A program made the position numbers and the translations under genes. A DNA stretch of 64,000 bases from Mesorhabditis belari (Eukaryota > Nematoda > Chromadorea > Rhabditida > Rhabditidae). This document shows, piece by piece, positions 44,256 through 56,267 of this stretch (position 1 is the first letter of the stretch; each line of letters opens with the position of its first letter). Below the pieces are notes generated by a model, which saw nothing but the letters and a program-made list of their open reading frames with translations, did not search any database and was not told the DNA's origin. The stretch is taken from positions 310,001 through 374,000 of the forward strand of contig CAUEEP010000078.1 in assembly GCA_958450365.1 (NCBI GenBank). Direction: 5' to 3'.

Positions 44256-44566
44256 GATGAATATCCTTTAGCTGAATATCCTTTAGCTGAATATCTTCTA
44301 GCTGAATATCTTCTAGCTGAATATCTTCTAGCTGAATATCTTCTGGCTGAATATCTTCTAGCTGAATATCTTCTAGCTGAATATCTTCTAGCTGGATATC
44401 TTCTAGCTCAATATCTTCTAGCTGAATATCTTCTAGCTGAATATCTTCTAGCTGGATATCTTCTAGCTCAATATCTTCTAGCTGAATATCTTCTAGCTGA
44501 ATATCTTCTAGCTGGATATCTTTTAGCTGAACATCTTCTAGCTGAATATCTTCTAGCTGGCTATCG
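44256..44566. repeat. 15-bp CTGAATATCTTCTAG array
   Basis: About twenty copies with sporadic variants; a higher-order pattern of three to four units (TGAATATC, TGAATATC, TGGATATC, TCAATATC) recurs around 44390-44520. Confidence 0.95.
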
Positions 44567-45361
44567 GCTGAATTTCTGCTTTTTCTGCCATCTACAAAGC
44601 CAAAGAAGAATTCCTATGTAAATGGCTGACCGCGTTCTTGGTGCGCCCGCGTAATTGCCCTCTATCTGGCAAATCACCCTGGTATAGAAGCATCCCTTTT
44701 GAAATCCGGAAAGGGATTTCAATTTGAAATCCGGAAAGAGCGGTCAGTGACTGAGCCCTTTTTTCGCGTCTCTTGCTGTCAACATACCCAAATTTTTGGG
44801 ATCAATTTCGCCCCAAATTTGACTGGTATTTTTGCTACAAATTCTACCTGTCAAATCGAAAGCCTACTGTATTAGTTTCATTGAATAAATTGAGCAGCTG
44901 TTTTTTTTGAATACTCGGTATATAGTCTAGCAATCGTATTCATTTTCCCAATTCTTTATCATTTCCACCATTTCCACCTTTACTTCATAGTAAAATCAAG
45001 TCTCGCGTCAATTTTTTCATTATACTCTTTTATTTTTAAAGGAAAAGGGCAAAAAATATTTAATCACTCAAGAATGCACCTGGAAATGATGCTTGTAGTG
45101 ATTAGGGGACGAAAATAGTCGGAAAAAAGATGTGAACCAAGGAATTATAGTTTTGGGAGCGGTTGGACTCGGTTGAGTCGACTTTTTATGTTTTAAAATG
45201 TCTTGATTAGAATAAAATAAGTTTAAGAGTACTTAAATGATTACTGTAGTTGGCATAGCGTGACAAGTACGGTACTTTATCTATGTTTCCCTTGAGGGGT
45301 CAAACTTCTGAGATTGTATAGCCAAGAATCGCGATTAACTCAATTCCAAACCCACATCTAG

Positions 45362-48300
45362 TCATTGCCTTTTGCTCGCATTTCTCGGTCCCAACTGGAA
45401 GCACCAAATGTTCAAATGCTCGCAGAATTGCCGAGTCACGTAAGTGCAGAATATCAACAGAGAGATGTAGGCGTACACCTGAAAATCGTGAATATTTTAC
45501 TTCAATTGCTTATTATAGTCTGACTTTTTTCGCAAATCGGTGAAAAAATTGGCAAATCTCACCTATAAGATAGCTAATAAATAGCTTTATTGCTTTAAAA
45601 ACACAATAATAATGATAAAGAAGTGTTTGCCGGAAGGTTTTTCAAAAAAGGAAAGAATTTGGCGGCAAGGGGGATTGAACCCGCGAGCAAACGTTCCACT
45701 GGTTTCGGAGTCTGGCACACTATCCTCCAGGCCGCCGCCGCTTTTACTGCCTGCGCCCTCTTCTAGGCTATCTTTGCCAAAAATTGCCGAAACTTTGGAC
45801 ACGTTTTTTTTCTCAAAAACCAGGGCTCATGAGAAAAATGTCTAGACTAGAATAAAATAGGTTTAAGAGTACTTAAATGATTACTGTGGTTGGCATAGCG
45901 TGACAAGCGTACTGTACTTTATCTACATTATCTAAAACTTTATCTAAAATAAAAAATACGTGTTTCTTAGAATTCTACGGGGCCAGTAGCTAGGTCTTTT
46001 GTAGCTAGGTCCAATTTCGAAAATCGGTGCTTTGTTGAAACAGTTCCCCTAGGAAGAAAACCTAATACAAAGTCTTAACTGTTGAATACAGGCTTACTAA
46101 AGCTTAGGCTTAGGCTTAGCACACTTTCTACAGTAATCTTTCTACAGTAAGCTTTCTACAGTACACAAAGTACACCTTTCTACAGTAAGCTTAAAGGCCT
46201 ACTGTAGAAGACTTTCCCATATTAACATTGGACATTTTTTTTTTGATTTCATTACTTTACTGAAACATAAATCTTTAGTTTTGTAGTTTTTTTTTCAAAA
46301 TTCTTCTGCCAGACTCACCGTGCAGCCGATCAACAAATGGTACTCATTGAAAGGGTAATTGTAATATTGATTCAACATCAATGCCAATGGCGCCAAATAG
46401 ATCCAATCCCATAGCGGAAGTTCACTCTTTGACATGTGAGCGATCACCAAACGATTTGTCGTCTTTGAGCCTGGAAAGAGGATGCTAGATTTCATTCTTT
46501 CTCATTTTCTCTCATTTTTCTGCCTTTTTTCCCGGCCTTTCCTCTCGAAATTCAATAGCTTTTGCAAGAAATTGAGTGCACCAGAAAGAGTACGTGTTTA
46601 GGAGTTTTTGAGCACAAAGTACACCTTTCTGCACAGTACAAAGTACACCTTTCTGCACAGTACATTTGTAGGTACAGTACAAAGTACACCTTTCTGCACA
46701 GTACATTTTTAAGCACAGTACAAAGTACACCTTCCTTCTTCTTGAAGTGTACTTTGTGCTAACTAACTTCCACTTTTGGCACACGAAACTTTCACGTTTC
46801 ACATTACCCAGTGCACCAGAAAGGTTCGTTTTGAGATTTTTTAAGCACAATGTACATTTTGGAAACTCGCTTAAGCTCAGATTTCTCAAAATTGCATAGA
46901 AAAATGTGATAGGTATGGATTTTTTTTTGATAAAAGTTATTCAATTCATCGTTCACTACCACAAACCGGTCATCAATGACGCAATGGTTTGAAAAGTGAG
47001 AAAACTTTAGTACAAAAACGATTTCGAAGCGATTTCCCCGTTAATTGATGGCTTCCAATTCTTATAAACACTCGTTTTTTTTCGAGAAAACATCAATTTT
47101 CGTTTTTTTTCAAGAAAACACCAATTTTCGTTTTTCTTTTGCGACTCACCGACTGCTCCAAAACAAAGGACGAACAATGTGATGTGATCATCGTAAACAG
47201 AACTGTTTGATTTACTGAAAATACTAATTTTGTCGGGAATTTGTAGAAAAACTCACCCATAAATCATTGCAAACGGCAAAATGATCATAAGAAGTGGGAA
47301 AAGGGGGAAAAGAACGGAGGTTCCCTGAAATGTTTAGAGGTTAGAGATTGAAGATTGAGAATGAATGATTCTTATTCTTAGAATGATTTTTTTGAACTGT
47401 TTTAAACTGTTTTGAACTTAGAATTCTGAGAACTGAAAAGTGTTTGTTGAGAACTTTGAATTTTCAAGCTTTGGTGATTAAAGATTCAAAAAGTATGAGA
47501 GTTAGAAGCCAGAGATGTTCCAGATGTTGCAAAGCCAGAGATGTTCCAAGTGGATTGTAGAGCTTGTAGCCATACCTGACCAAGCCTGCTAGCTAGGACT
47601 TGACTCCGAAACCGGCAGTAAGCTCGCAGTAAGCTCGTAAGCTGGCAGTAAGCTCGTAAAAGATTAGCTCAGGTAGAAAAGGATCAGGTACAAAATCTAG
47701 ATCAAGACTTGACTTTGGTTCTGACTAGGGTTGGTCATCTAAGCTTAATCGAAAGCTAGACCATGAGCATGATCTGGGACAAGCCCTAACTCTAGCTTGG
47801 CTCGGTTAAATTCCTTTTGAAACAACCCTACCAAATACAGCTCCAAATACAGCTCCAGCTCCAAATATACAGCTCCAAATATACAGCTCCAAATATACCG
47901 CTCCAAATACAGCTCCAGCTCCAAATACAGTCACAGCACTCAGTTCGCGGTGTGACCCGCTTTAACTTTATCATCGGAAACGTTTTTTTGTTTCAGAATA
48001 ACCGAGTAGCGCAAAAGGTTAAACGGATAAACGGTTAAATTTCCCCAAAACGCTCACAATAGAACAAGAACATTGCGCATAAGGTTTACGCTCGTGAAAT
48101 GAGTACAAAACGGATTGACGCTTCGTCGGTGGCAACACAAATATTAGCAAATTCTTCCTATAATGTTAGACCAGTTATCTAGAGAGAATTTAGCACCTTA
48201 GGGGTAGTTTTAAGTAAACCGGACAAAGTAACTTATAATTTATAAGTAACTTATAATTAAGTAACTTATAATTTTACGGTTTATTAGTAAAGAATGAAAA

Positions 48301-51300
48301 AAGCGACGTTACCGATTATAAAAACAGAACAGTGAAGGGGAAACATTAAATCCCGAAAGAATGAGGGTAAAACTGCAAACTAAAAGGCTCAGGCTTAGGC
48401 TTAGGCTGGCTTAGGTTTAGGCTGACTTAGGCTTAGGCTGACTTAGGCTTAGGCTGGCTTAGGCTTAGGCTGGCTTAGGCTTAGGCCGAAGCCACAAACT
48501 CAAGTTCTCTCCAAACCAAACCAAAAAACAAAGAATTTAGGGAGAGAACGTAAATTAAATACAAATAGGAACTTAATTTTTGAAGGAAACGGACACGAGC
48601 ACTTACTGCCACGGTGCTTCCATTCTTTCCAACTCCTCCACTCAAAATCGTCTTTAAATATCCGCCAATTTGAATGATTGAGATGATCAACGACACACTG
48701 ACGACAATATAACGGAGTTGAAACCCGAAAATCTGAAATTACAATCAAATGTTGTGCTACAGCATATTGATTCGGCATATTGATTGAGCAAAAAGTATTC
48801 GGATAGTTAGAGAAAATTTTATGCTAACTTTAATGTGTTTTGAAGACTCACAATTTCGGCTGACCACATGGGTGCGCCAAAAATCGCGGTGAAAAGGAGA
48901 ACGGAGATGACCATCCATTGAGCTTCAGTTACATCAAATCTAATGATTTTTTTAAGAGCTTGATTGTTTTGTTTTAAGATCTTGATTGTTTATCGCTTCA
49001 CTCACTTTGAAAATCTCAATTGCCCAGTGCAATAGGTGCTCCAATGTGCGGCGAAGAACATGATCACCGAGATGATCGAGATCAAAAAGACGCCATTTGG
49101 GACAGCGCCAAGCGTCATCGCATAACAAACGTTTAGCGTGACGAACACTGGAATTACACAGTCAAATTTACATCGGAAGATTTGCTAAACAAATTTATAA
49201 TGTTTTTAGGATTCTGGATCCACTAGGATCCACTGGGAAAAAAGTAGAAAATGTATGTTTCTTAGAATTGAACCAGAGGCCTTTTGTAGCCAAGTCCGGT
49301 TTCGAAAACTGGTGGGAAGTTAAAACAGTTCTAGTAAGATACAGGGCTCTTAATCAGTCGACCATGGCCATGAATCAAACGGATTAGGAATCTGAAGCTA
49401 TTTTACGATAATTAGATCACAAAAGTGTGCTAGAGAAAACCATAGCTGAGCTGGCAAAACTGGAAATGAATTTTGAGGTGTTTCTAGTGTTGAAAGAATG
49501 AGATTTTTAATCAGAACTCTAATGGAGATTAGATTTTTGGAGGCTTTATGACTTTTATGGCTTTGGAGGCTAACTAGCCGTTAGATTTATAATCGTTAGC
49601 CGAAAGCTTGTTGTGAATGTGAGCTGTGTTTGTTTCTACAAGCTCTAGACAATCTCCAAGCTTTAATTCAACAATAAACCTCTCTATTCAAGTGTTTTTG
49701 ATACACAAACTTGCAATACACAAACTTGCATCCATCTTGCTTATTAAATCTTGCTTATTAAAGAACCGATAAATCTCCTGAACCAACCCTGAGACACTGA
49801 ATCACACCCGTGATCGAAGAGCTCTCCAAGAGGCGACGAGCTACCCGTCCGTCGTGCCTGTTTTCCATCGATCGCGTCAAGAGTCTAAACTTTTCCTAAA
49901 CTTGAAAAGCTTATAAAAATCTTTCCATCGTGCTTCTCGACTGTAAATCTTAAAGGTACAATACCTGATACAAAAACAGCCCAAGAGCCGCTTGAAAGTA
50001 GACCCACGATGGAGCCTGAAAAAGGTGATCAAGTTCATTTTAGAGCGATGGAGCCTTTCCTTACCGATTCACTCGCTGTATAGCAATAAGCGGATAATAT
50101 CAACACTGTGCACAAGTTGATGATCAATCCGACGAGGGTGATCAGATTTGGAGCCACCCACATCGGACAGAACGTCACGCATTTGTCCCAGAATCTGAAT
50201 TGGGATGGGGATTTTCAGAGAATTTGCTTTACTTTATAGTTTCTTCATATCGTTACATCTTTTTAAGCATTCTTCGTGCTCAAAAGTGGCTCAAAAAAGA
50301 AGTCAGGCTCTGCCTCCAATTCTGACTCTGATACAGGTTTTGACCGCTAAGAAAAACTGTTGGGTTCAAAAAAAACCCATGCCTACCTAGCCCATACCCA
50401 TGCCCATACATGCCTTGAAATATAACTCGTTACTTTAAATTGTAATCTACTATAAATGTTAAAATCCGAATCCCAACTATCCAAAAACGAATCCGAAAAT
50501 TGCGCCACTTTGGGTGCCTGCATCTTCAAAACTAGTGGACCGATTTTGATGATTTTGGTGTCATTTTGTAGAGAAAGACTTATAGATTCTTAAAGTGAAG
50601 TTAATAAGTAAAGTTAATTTGGTAAAAAATACGAAATCAATTCGCATTCCGAATCCAAACTAATTTCATATTTTTTTACCAAATTAGCTTTTGTAGCTTC
50701 TCTTTAAGAATCTACATGTCTTGTTCTGCATGTTCTACAGGCTCCTATAAGCTTCTATAAGTTCTATAAGTTTTTATAAGTTCTATAAGCTATCATACAT
50801 TATTTTTGGTTCGTATTTGAGCCACTAAAAATAGCTTAGAAAAGCGTCGAAAAATGTCGTTTTTTTGTCTAATAAAAAAGTTATGCTGAACAAAAAAGCT
50901 ATGTTTTATAGTTTAACTTATAGGGAATTTAGTTCTGCATCGAATGGTACCAAATTTGTAAGAAAATATTAATTCTGCGCGATTTTATGCAATTAGTTCG
51001 GATTCGGACGTAATATATATAAAAAAGCGGTGTCTGTCTGTTTGTACAGGCATTTTCTCGACCGTATTTTGGGCAATAAAGCTAAAACTTCTTTAGAAAG
51101 CCGTAGAATATATTGTAGTTGTGCCATTTAAAATAAAAAATTAGAAAAGTGAAAATTGAGTGACACTGTGGGCGGTCGAAGCCGGGCCGTATGGGCCGTA
51201 GCTTTATTGTTCAAAACACGGTCGAGAAAATGCCTGTACAAACAGACAGGCACTGCTCTTTTATATATATTACGTCCGACTTCGAACTAAGCGAAACAAG

Positions 51301-51597
51301 CGCACTCCCGACTGCGCCACGGCGACAAAGTGGAGCGTCAGCGTCAGCAAATTCAAAGGTTTTTCGGCTGTTTTATTATAAAACTGATAGTGAGTATTAG
51401 AAAGAAAAAGAATCTCGCAAAATTCTCTCTATTAAAACACTCTATTAACATCAAAACACTCACTTTTTCATGCACAATTCATCCAACCACGACGTGTCCA
51501 CAGCCGAATATTTGTGCTCACCCAGTCGCTTCATTTGCTCTCGCGGAACGATCGAATCCGAATTGAGATAAGCATTCCATATTCGATCGACTACCAT
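45362..51597 (-). CDS. choline/ethanolamine phosphotransferase, 11 exons, about 389 aa
   Basis: Multi-pass enzyme of the ER/Golgi that transfers phosphocholine or phosphoethanolamine from the CDP-alcohol to diacylglycerol, the last step of the Kennedy pathway. Exons: 51464-51597, 50065-50194, 49965-50015, 49788-49884, 49006-49147, 48852-48939, 48607-48732, 47257-47324, 47150-47214, 46319-46470 and 45362-45478, all in phase, 1,170 bases including TGA. Exon 4 encodes the complete CDP-alcohol phosphotransferase signature DG-x2-AR-x8-G-x3-D-x3-D at residues 111-133 (DGKQARR ... GELFDHGCD). Other family marks are [26 protein letters not shown] and [20 protein letters not shown] with NQYYN. Length and hydrophobic segments fit the CEPT1/EPT1/CHPT1 family. 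Substrate preference, and which of the nematode paralogues this is, cannot be told. Confidence 0.95.
45661..45736 (-). tRNA. class II tRNA-like sequence in phosphotransferase last intron
   Basis: 76 bases with acceptor ends GGCGGCC/TGCCGCC (six of seven paired), A-box-like GGAGGATAGTGTGCC, a loop containing CTCCGAAAC (would read CGA, serine), variable region AACGTTTGCTC and B box GGGTTCAATCCC. The anticodon stem is irregular. It is homologous along its length to 15149-15227. It could be a working class II tRNA, a nematode V-arm tRNA variant, or a tRNA-derived repeat. Confidence 0.4.
47826..47934. repeat. CCAAATACAGCT array
   Basis: Short repeats of CTCCAAATACAG/CTCCAGCT in the phosphotransferase intron between exons 7 and 8. 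Confidence 0.9.
48387..48487. repeat. TTAGGC-rich telomere-like array
   Basis: Units of CTTAGGCTTAGGCTGG, each with two TTAGGC hexamers, the nematode telomere repeat, in the phosphotransferase intron between exons 7 and 8. Shorter runs occur at 1546-1556, 12497-12512 (inverted) and 46105-46120. Confidence 0.8.
49148..49787. other. phosphotransferase intron with minus-strand tRNA-like sequence
   Basis: 640 bases between exons 4 and 5. Near 49255-49375 the minus strand reads TGGCCATGGTCGACTGATTAAGAG ... CTGGTTCAATTC, an A box and B box about 100 bases apart, partly alike to 45980-46080 and 17651-17720. Nothing else is recognised. Confidence 0.35.
50195..51463. mobile_element. phosphotransferase intron 1 with foldback MITE 51006-51277
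   Basis: The MITE has ends GGACGTAATATATATAAAA and inner TGTCTGTCTGTTTGTACAGG, inverted at the right side. The rest of the intron (50400-50950) is AT-rich with short CTATAAGCTT repeats near 50740-50790. Confidence 0.7.
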
Positions 51598-51611
51598 TTT
51601 CGGTTTTTAAC

Positions 51612-51613
51612 CT
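51612..51613 (-). promoter_or_regulatory. putative spliced-leader acceptor upstream of phosphotransferase ATG
   Basis: Minus strand: GGTTCTTTTAG, then a 14-base leader and the ATG at 51597. The spacing is like the laminin site at 18430. Confidence 0.5.
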
Positions 51614-51767
51614 AAAAGAACCTTTTAATCTATCGTAAATACCTGTAATAGTACCCCACCACGAAAGTTTAACTAAAGTTTAACTAGAAAAAGAAAACTA
51701 AAGAGTTTGCTAACAATTGTAGTCTTTAGTTAGAAGTTAGAAGTTCCTTTTTCTAGTTAAAAGTACC

Positions 51768-52046
51768 TACCGTAAATACTGTAATAGTACCCCACCACCC
51801 TCGTACAGTCGCGTAGTCGCAAAAGTTTTTTAGTATTTCATTTGCAAAGCTTTTTCAAAGCGCCCGTACTTTCAAAAAAATGCGTCTTTGGTATCAAAAA
51901 ATAGCTGAAATTCAGGGCTTTCTTTTGATGCCTAAGCGCGCATTGTAGCATAAACCAGTGTCGAGAAAAACTCGTTCAAAGCTAGAGCTACGCAACACTC
52001 CGCACCGTCATTATGGGCGTGGGGTACTATTACAGTATTTACGGTA
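51768..52046. mobile_element. MITE with TACCGTAAATACTGTAATAG ends
   Basis: About 280 bp with perfect-looking inverted ends and inner CCCCACCACC / GTGGGG. Best-preserved copy of the family also seen at 41873-42138. Another lone end lies at 51634-51662. Confidence 0.8.
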
Positions 52047-52676
52047 TGTACAAAAGGAAAAGGTTTTCTTTGTAGAAAACAATGCTTTAAACAATAAAGA
52101 ATAGAATAAAAGAATAGAATAAAAGAATCAAATAAAAGAATCAAATTCATGAAACAAAATTAGCAAAATGTCTAAAGGAAAAACTTTAGAAAAACTAAAG
52201 GAAAGTTTATCGAAAACAATTTCTCTCAGAGTTCCTGATCCATGTGACGTTTCAGAAAAAATCTCTTCAAAAAAAGGTGGTCTGTGGGCATTTGTCAAAG
52301 CTCAACGAACAAGCATAGGGGGGATCAAAAATGGGAGAGAAAAAAAGTAAGAAAAGAATGAAATTAAATGTGATTAAATGTGATTACTCAGTGTTTTAAA
52401 AGGGATTTCTTACATTTTAAGGAGAAAGTGTAAAGGTTTGTGCCCTTTGGCAAGTATCCTCTCTAATCAGGGCAATTCCAAAAACCCGAAAGGGATGACC
52501 AGACGAAAACCAGGCCACTCTAGGCCATAAAAGCCAAAAAAAGTGCGTTGAAAGTTGTTTTAAACGCATCCTATGGTCGATAAGCTACAAAGTGACTAGA
52601 AATAACCCGGATAAACCTTTTTTTTACTCGATCTTTACATAGACTAAATAAAAAGACTTTTAAAAAGCGTTAACTA

Positions 52677-53052
52677 GGGGGTGGGACAAATGCGACCTTT
52701 TTTTTGCGCACCTGGACATTTGCGCACCTTTTTTTGCTGGAAAAGGCCTTAGGATAGGTCGTAGAACTTCAAAAATGTTTTCATAGAAATGAATCGTATG
52801 CGTAGATTCCGAATTTCGACAAATCACACCTCGCTGACACGTCAAATTTGGGCTAAAAGGCAAAAACTGCGGAAAAGCGTTAAGTTGCGTAGTTTTTGCC
52901 TTTTAGCCCAAATTTGACTTGTCAGCGAGGTCTGATTTGTCGAAATTCGGAATCTACGCATACGATTCCCTTATATGGAAATATTTTCGAAGCTCTACGG
53001 CCTTTGCTAAGGCCTTTTCCAGCAAAAAAAAGGTCGCATTTGTCCCACCCCC
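52677..53052. mobile_element. foldback element with 8-bp target duplication
   Basis: Starts GGGGGTGGGACAAATGCGAC and ends with its inverted complement; it is a nearly continuous palindrome. Identical GTTAACTA lies at 52669-52676 and 53053-53060, an 8-bp target-site duplication. Ends rich in G with an 8-9 bp duplication recall Merlin; hAT also makes 8-bp duplications but usually has CAG ends. Superfamily assignment is inference. Confidence 0.8.
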
Positions 53053-53662
53053 GTTAACTATAAACTTTTATTAGCTCAAATTCAAAAATTTTAGTCCTAA
53101 GCCGTTTCTGTCAGTTGTAGAAGTTTTAGAAGTTGAAATTGAAAGATCAGCTCGGCTAAACTCTGCTCTTTTTGCACAAATGTGGTTCGTTTACGAACAG
53201 ATCCTACTTATTATAAGCGAGAGAGTATGTGGCGAGAGATTTCATTGATTTCATTGAAATGTCTGGTGGAACTTATGAGCACATTGAAATGCATCACTCG
53301 ACGAGACTCGATGAGACTCGACGAGACAACGTGAAGCTTTCTTCTTGGAGTTCACTGATGAGGTATCTACTACGAAAAAAAAACTATGAAATCACGCGTT
53401 TTTTGCAAATATTTTTGGCTTGACTGACGTTTTTAGAGAAAAGGTAAATTTGATTCCGTGTTGAGAACGAAGCGGATTTGTGTAAAAAAAAAAACAGTAG
53501 CGCCAGAGGATTTGATCGAGCTGCTTCTTTCAACTCTTAGAACTTACAGAAACAGCTTAGAAACAAGATCGTAACGTATTACGGTTTAAAACATCCATAT
53601 TCCAAATCCCAACATCCAAATTCCAAATCCAAATTCAAAATCTTGCCCAAACTGCTTTGGTC

Positions 53663-53815
53663 GCACAGTTACAGGGCACAGTTACAGGGCACAGTTACAG
53701 GGCACAGTTACAGGGCACAGTTACAGGGCACAGTTACAGGGCACAGTTACAGGGCACAGTTACAGGGCACAGTTACAGGGCACAGTTACAGGGCACAGTT
53801 ACAGGGCACAGTTAC
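53663..53815. repeat. 13-bp CACAGTTACAGGG array
   Basis: Eleven to twelve near-perfect direct copies, no unique spacers; not a CRISPR array. Confidence 0.95.
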
Positions 53816-56267
53816 AGTTATTTCCTTTCATGGAAATAACTGTAACTGTGACCGACCAAAGCGCCCCTGAGCGGACCCTCTTCTCAATCACTTGTCATAA
53901 ATAGTGTTGCACTAATTTTAAATGATTTGCCAAAGGAATAACAAGAAGATTTGTGGCTGGATTGGATCGACTGACGTTTATAGAAAAAAGGTATTTTGTT
54001 TTGTTTTAATAACTTTATTAGTGATGCGAAAGACATCGGTTCGAGGATCAACAAAGTGGAAAGAACCGAGAAAAGTACAGAAACTCTAAAACTACAGAAA
54101 AAAAAAGTAAAGAAACTCTAAAACTACAGAAAAAAAGTACAGAAACTCTAACAATTTTTAAAAGAGACAGGGAAGAAGGGGTGAAAACAATAAGAGAAGG
54201 ATGCGGTTTTAAAAAAACAAACAGAATTTTATAACGAGATCGAGAAAGGGGAATATACACGCGCAAAAGAAACGGCAAAGCGCCGGACTGGGCAACGATT
54301 CTTTAAAAGAATCGTTGCCCAGTTTAAAAGAATTCTGAATTAATTTTAAAGGGATGGAACTTCCTTTTATAGGAAGTCCCATTTATAGGGAGAAAGAGAG
54401 ACACTCGAGTACGGTAGCTTAGGTTTATTTTAGAATTTAGGCAAGTCAAGGCAAGGCAGTCAAAGCAGTCAAAGGCAAGCAAGGCAAAGCTAGATATTTT
54501 TAAACTAGATAACCAGATAATGGAGTTCATCGAGCATAGGAATATGTATTAAAGTCATAGAACATACACTGGGTAAAGGGACAAAGAAGCAAAAGGGCAA
54601 TGGAAGACTACAAAGTGTCGTTGACAGATTTGCCCCGATTGCCGGGTACAGGACGGGAGATAGACACAAAAAGAGACAAAAGGAGATGGAGAGTCACACC
54701 ATATTTCCCTCTTTAACTTCTTTTTTCCCCTTCATTCATCAATCCATTCCTGAGCCTTATCTTTTCGAGATTGTCGCTTTCTTTCTCTCTCTCTCTCTTT
54801 CCCCTCTTTTCAGTTATCTTGCTTTGAAAACCACACCAAACACGTGTGAGTTGGGTCGGGCCAAACTTGGCTCATAAAATGTTGAAAATTCATTTCTCTG
54901 CTTCGTAAACTAGCCAGTAAACGTAAACGCAAACTAGCCAGTAAACTAAACGTAAACTTTCTTAGTAAAGCTTATTTTGTGCTCAAAATCTCTCTAAACA
55001 CACCAGCACTCAATTTGGTTTCACAAGAAAATTGAAAATTGAGTGTTCTAGAAAATGTGTGTTCAGAGATTTTGAGCTCAGAGATGTTAGAGAATTATCT
55101 CTAACATCTCAAGCTCTAAACAGCTCGATTTTTAACAAAAGTTAATTCAAATTAGCACAGTAGAATAGCTGATTCATCCTTTTCGTTACTATCTCAATGT
55201 CAAAATGAAACTGTGCCTTTAAAACTGTGCAACAACTGTTCTTAACTTGAGAACTACTGTACAACAAGAACTATTTCCAAAGTAGTTCTTGTTGTACAGT
55301 AGTTCTTATTGTACAGTAGTTCTTCTTCTACAGTAGTTCTTCTTCTACAGTAGTTCTTCTTCTACAGTAATTCTAAAGTTATTACAACACATTCATGGAT
55401 TGACAAAATCCTTAAATCCTTTGGATGTTGAAGTTTCGCAAGTGGATTGGGGTTTCAATTCAGAAAAATGGAGTTTCAACTCAAATTTATCTCTATTCCT
55501 CTTTTCATTTCATTTTTCATTGAGTTCAAAGTTTGAAAGATGCAGTTTAAAAGTGATTACGAGAAAGGAAAAAGCATTGCTTTCATTATAGTCACATTTA
55601 CATCTAAATTCTACTTTCCTAAGTTTACATTTAGGTTTAAGTTCTTTGGTTCACATTTAGAAGCTACTTTCTCTTGATCACTCTCTTGATCACTTTTTCT
55701 ACAGATCACCCACAAAAACGTGCGTATTTTCAATCGATCCCCGATGTTTTCTCTCATTTTTTCCCTTCTCGATCTAGTTTTACACACAAAAACACAAACA
55801 AAATCGTGTTTTATCGAGAAAAATTCGAGATTGAAAAAGATATTTTGACAATTCTGGACATATTCATCAAATTAATACTTAGTTCAACTTTTTGCAAAGT
55901 TTTTTGCGTATCGGATCGACTTACGATTCATTTTAAAAGAATCCTCATCAAATTTGGCTTAAGAAAAGTGCAGTTTGTTTTGTACACTCACCTGTAAGAA
56001 CATAGAGAAAAACGGTATCAAAGTTGATCGACTTCTGTAGGTAAGTAGGTCAACTTTGATACCGTTTTTCACGATGTTCTTATACCTGAGTATACAAAAC
56101 AAATTGTACTTTTTTATAACCAAATTTCATGAAGATTATTTTAAAACCAACCCCAAGTCGATCTGATTACTGGGAGTCGAGATTTGGAGTAAAAAAGAAG
56201 AGTTCCCAAACTCCGAGGCTCGCCACGGAATTTGGAAGGGTCCCCAAACTGCGAGACTCCTATTTGA

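Larger units (their letters stand above)
36036..45361. other. 9.3-kb convergent intergenic region, repeats only
   Basis: Between the ends of the peptide gene and the phosphotransferase. I found no spliced gene on either strand. It holds an 18-bp array (37093-37243), two inverted copies of a 200-bp element (38050-38245 and 41172-41371), a mariner-like MITE (39475-39994), tRNA-like sequences (40390-40458 and 41755-41830), AAGAATAAGAG arrays (41082-41588), a MITE (41873-42138), a CGCCTTATATACG array (42256-42392), a foldback (43232-43583) and a 15-bp array (44256-44566). Confidence 0.6.

Noticed and set aside
52168..52350. 60-residue basic open frame
   Set aside because: Short, without a domain or splice context; possible by chance in AT-rich DNA.
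53663..53815. Possible CRISPR-like direct repeats
   Set aside because: Units are contiguous with no unique spacers, and the genome is eukaryotic.
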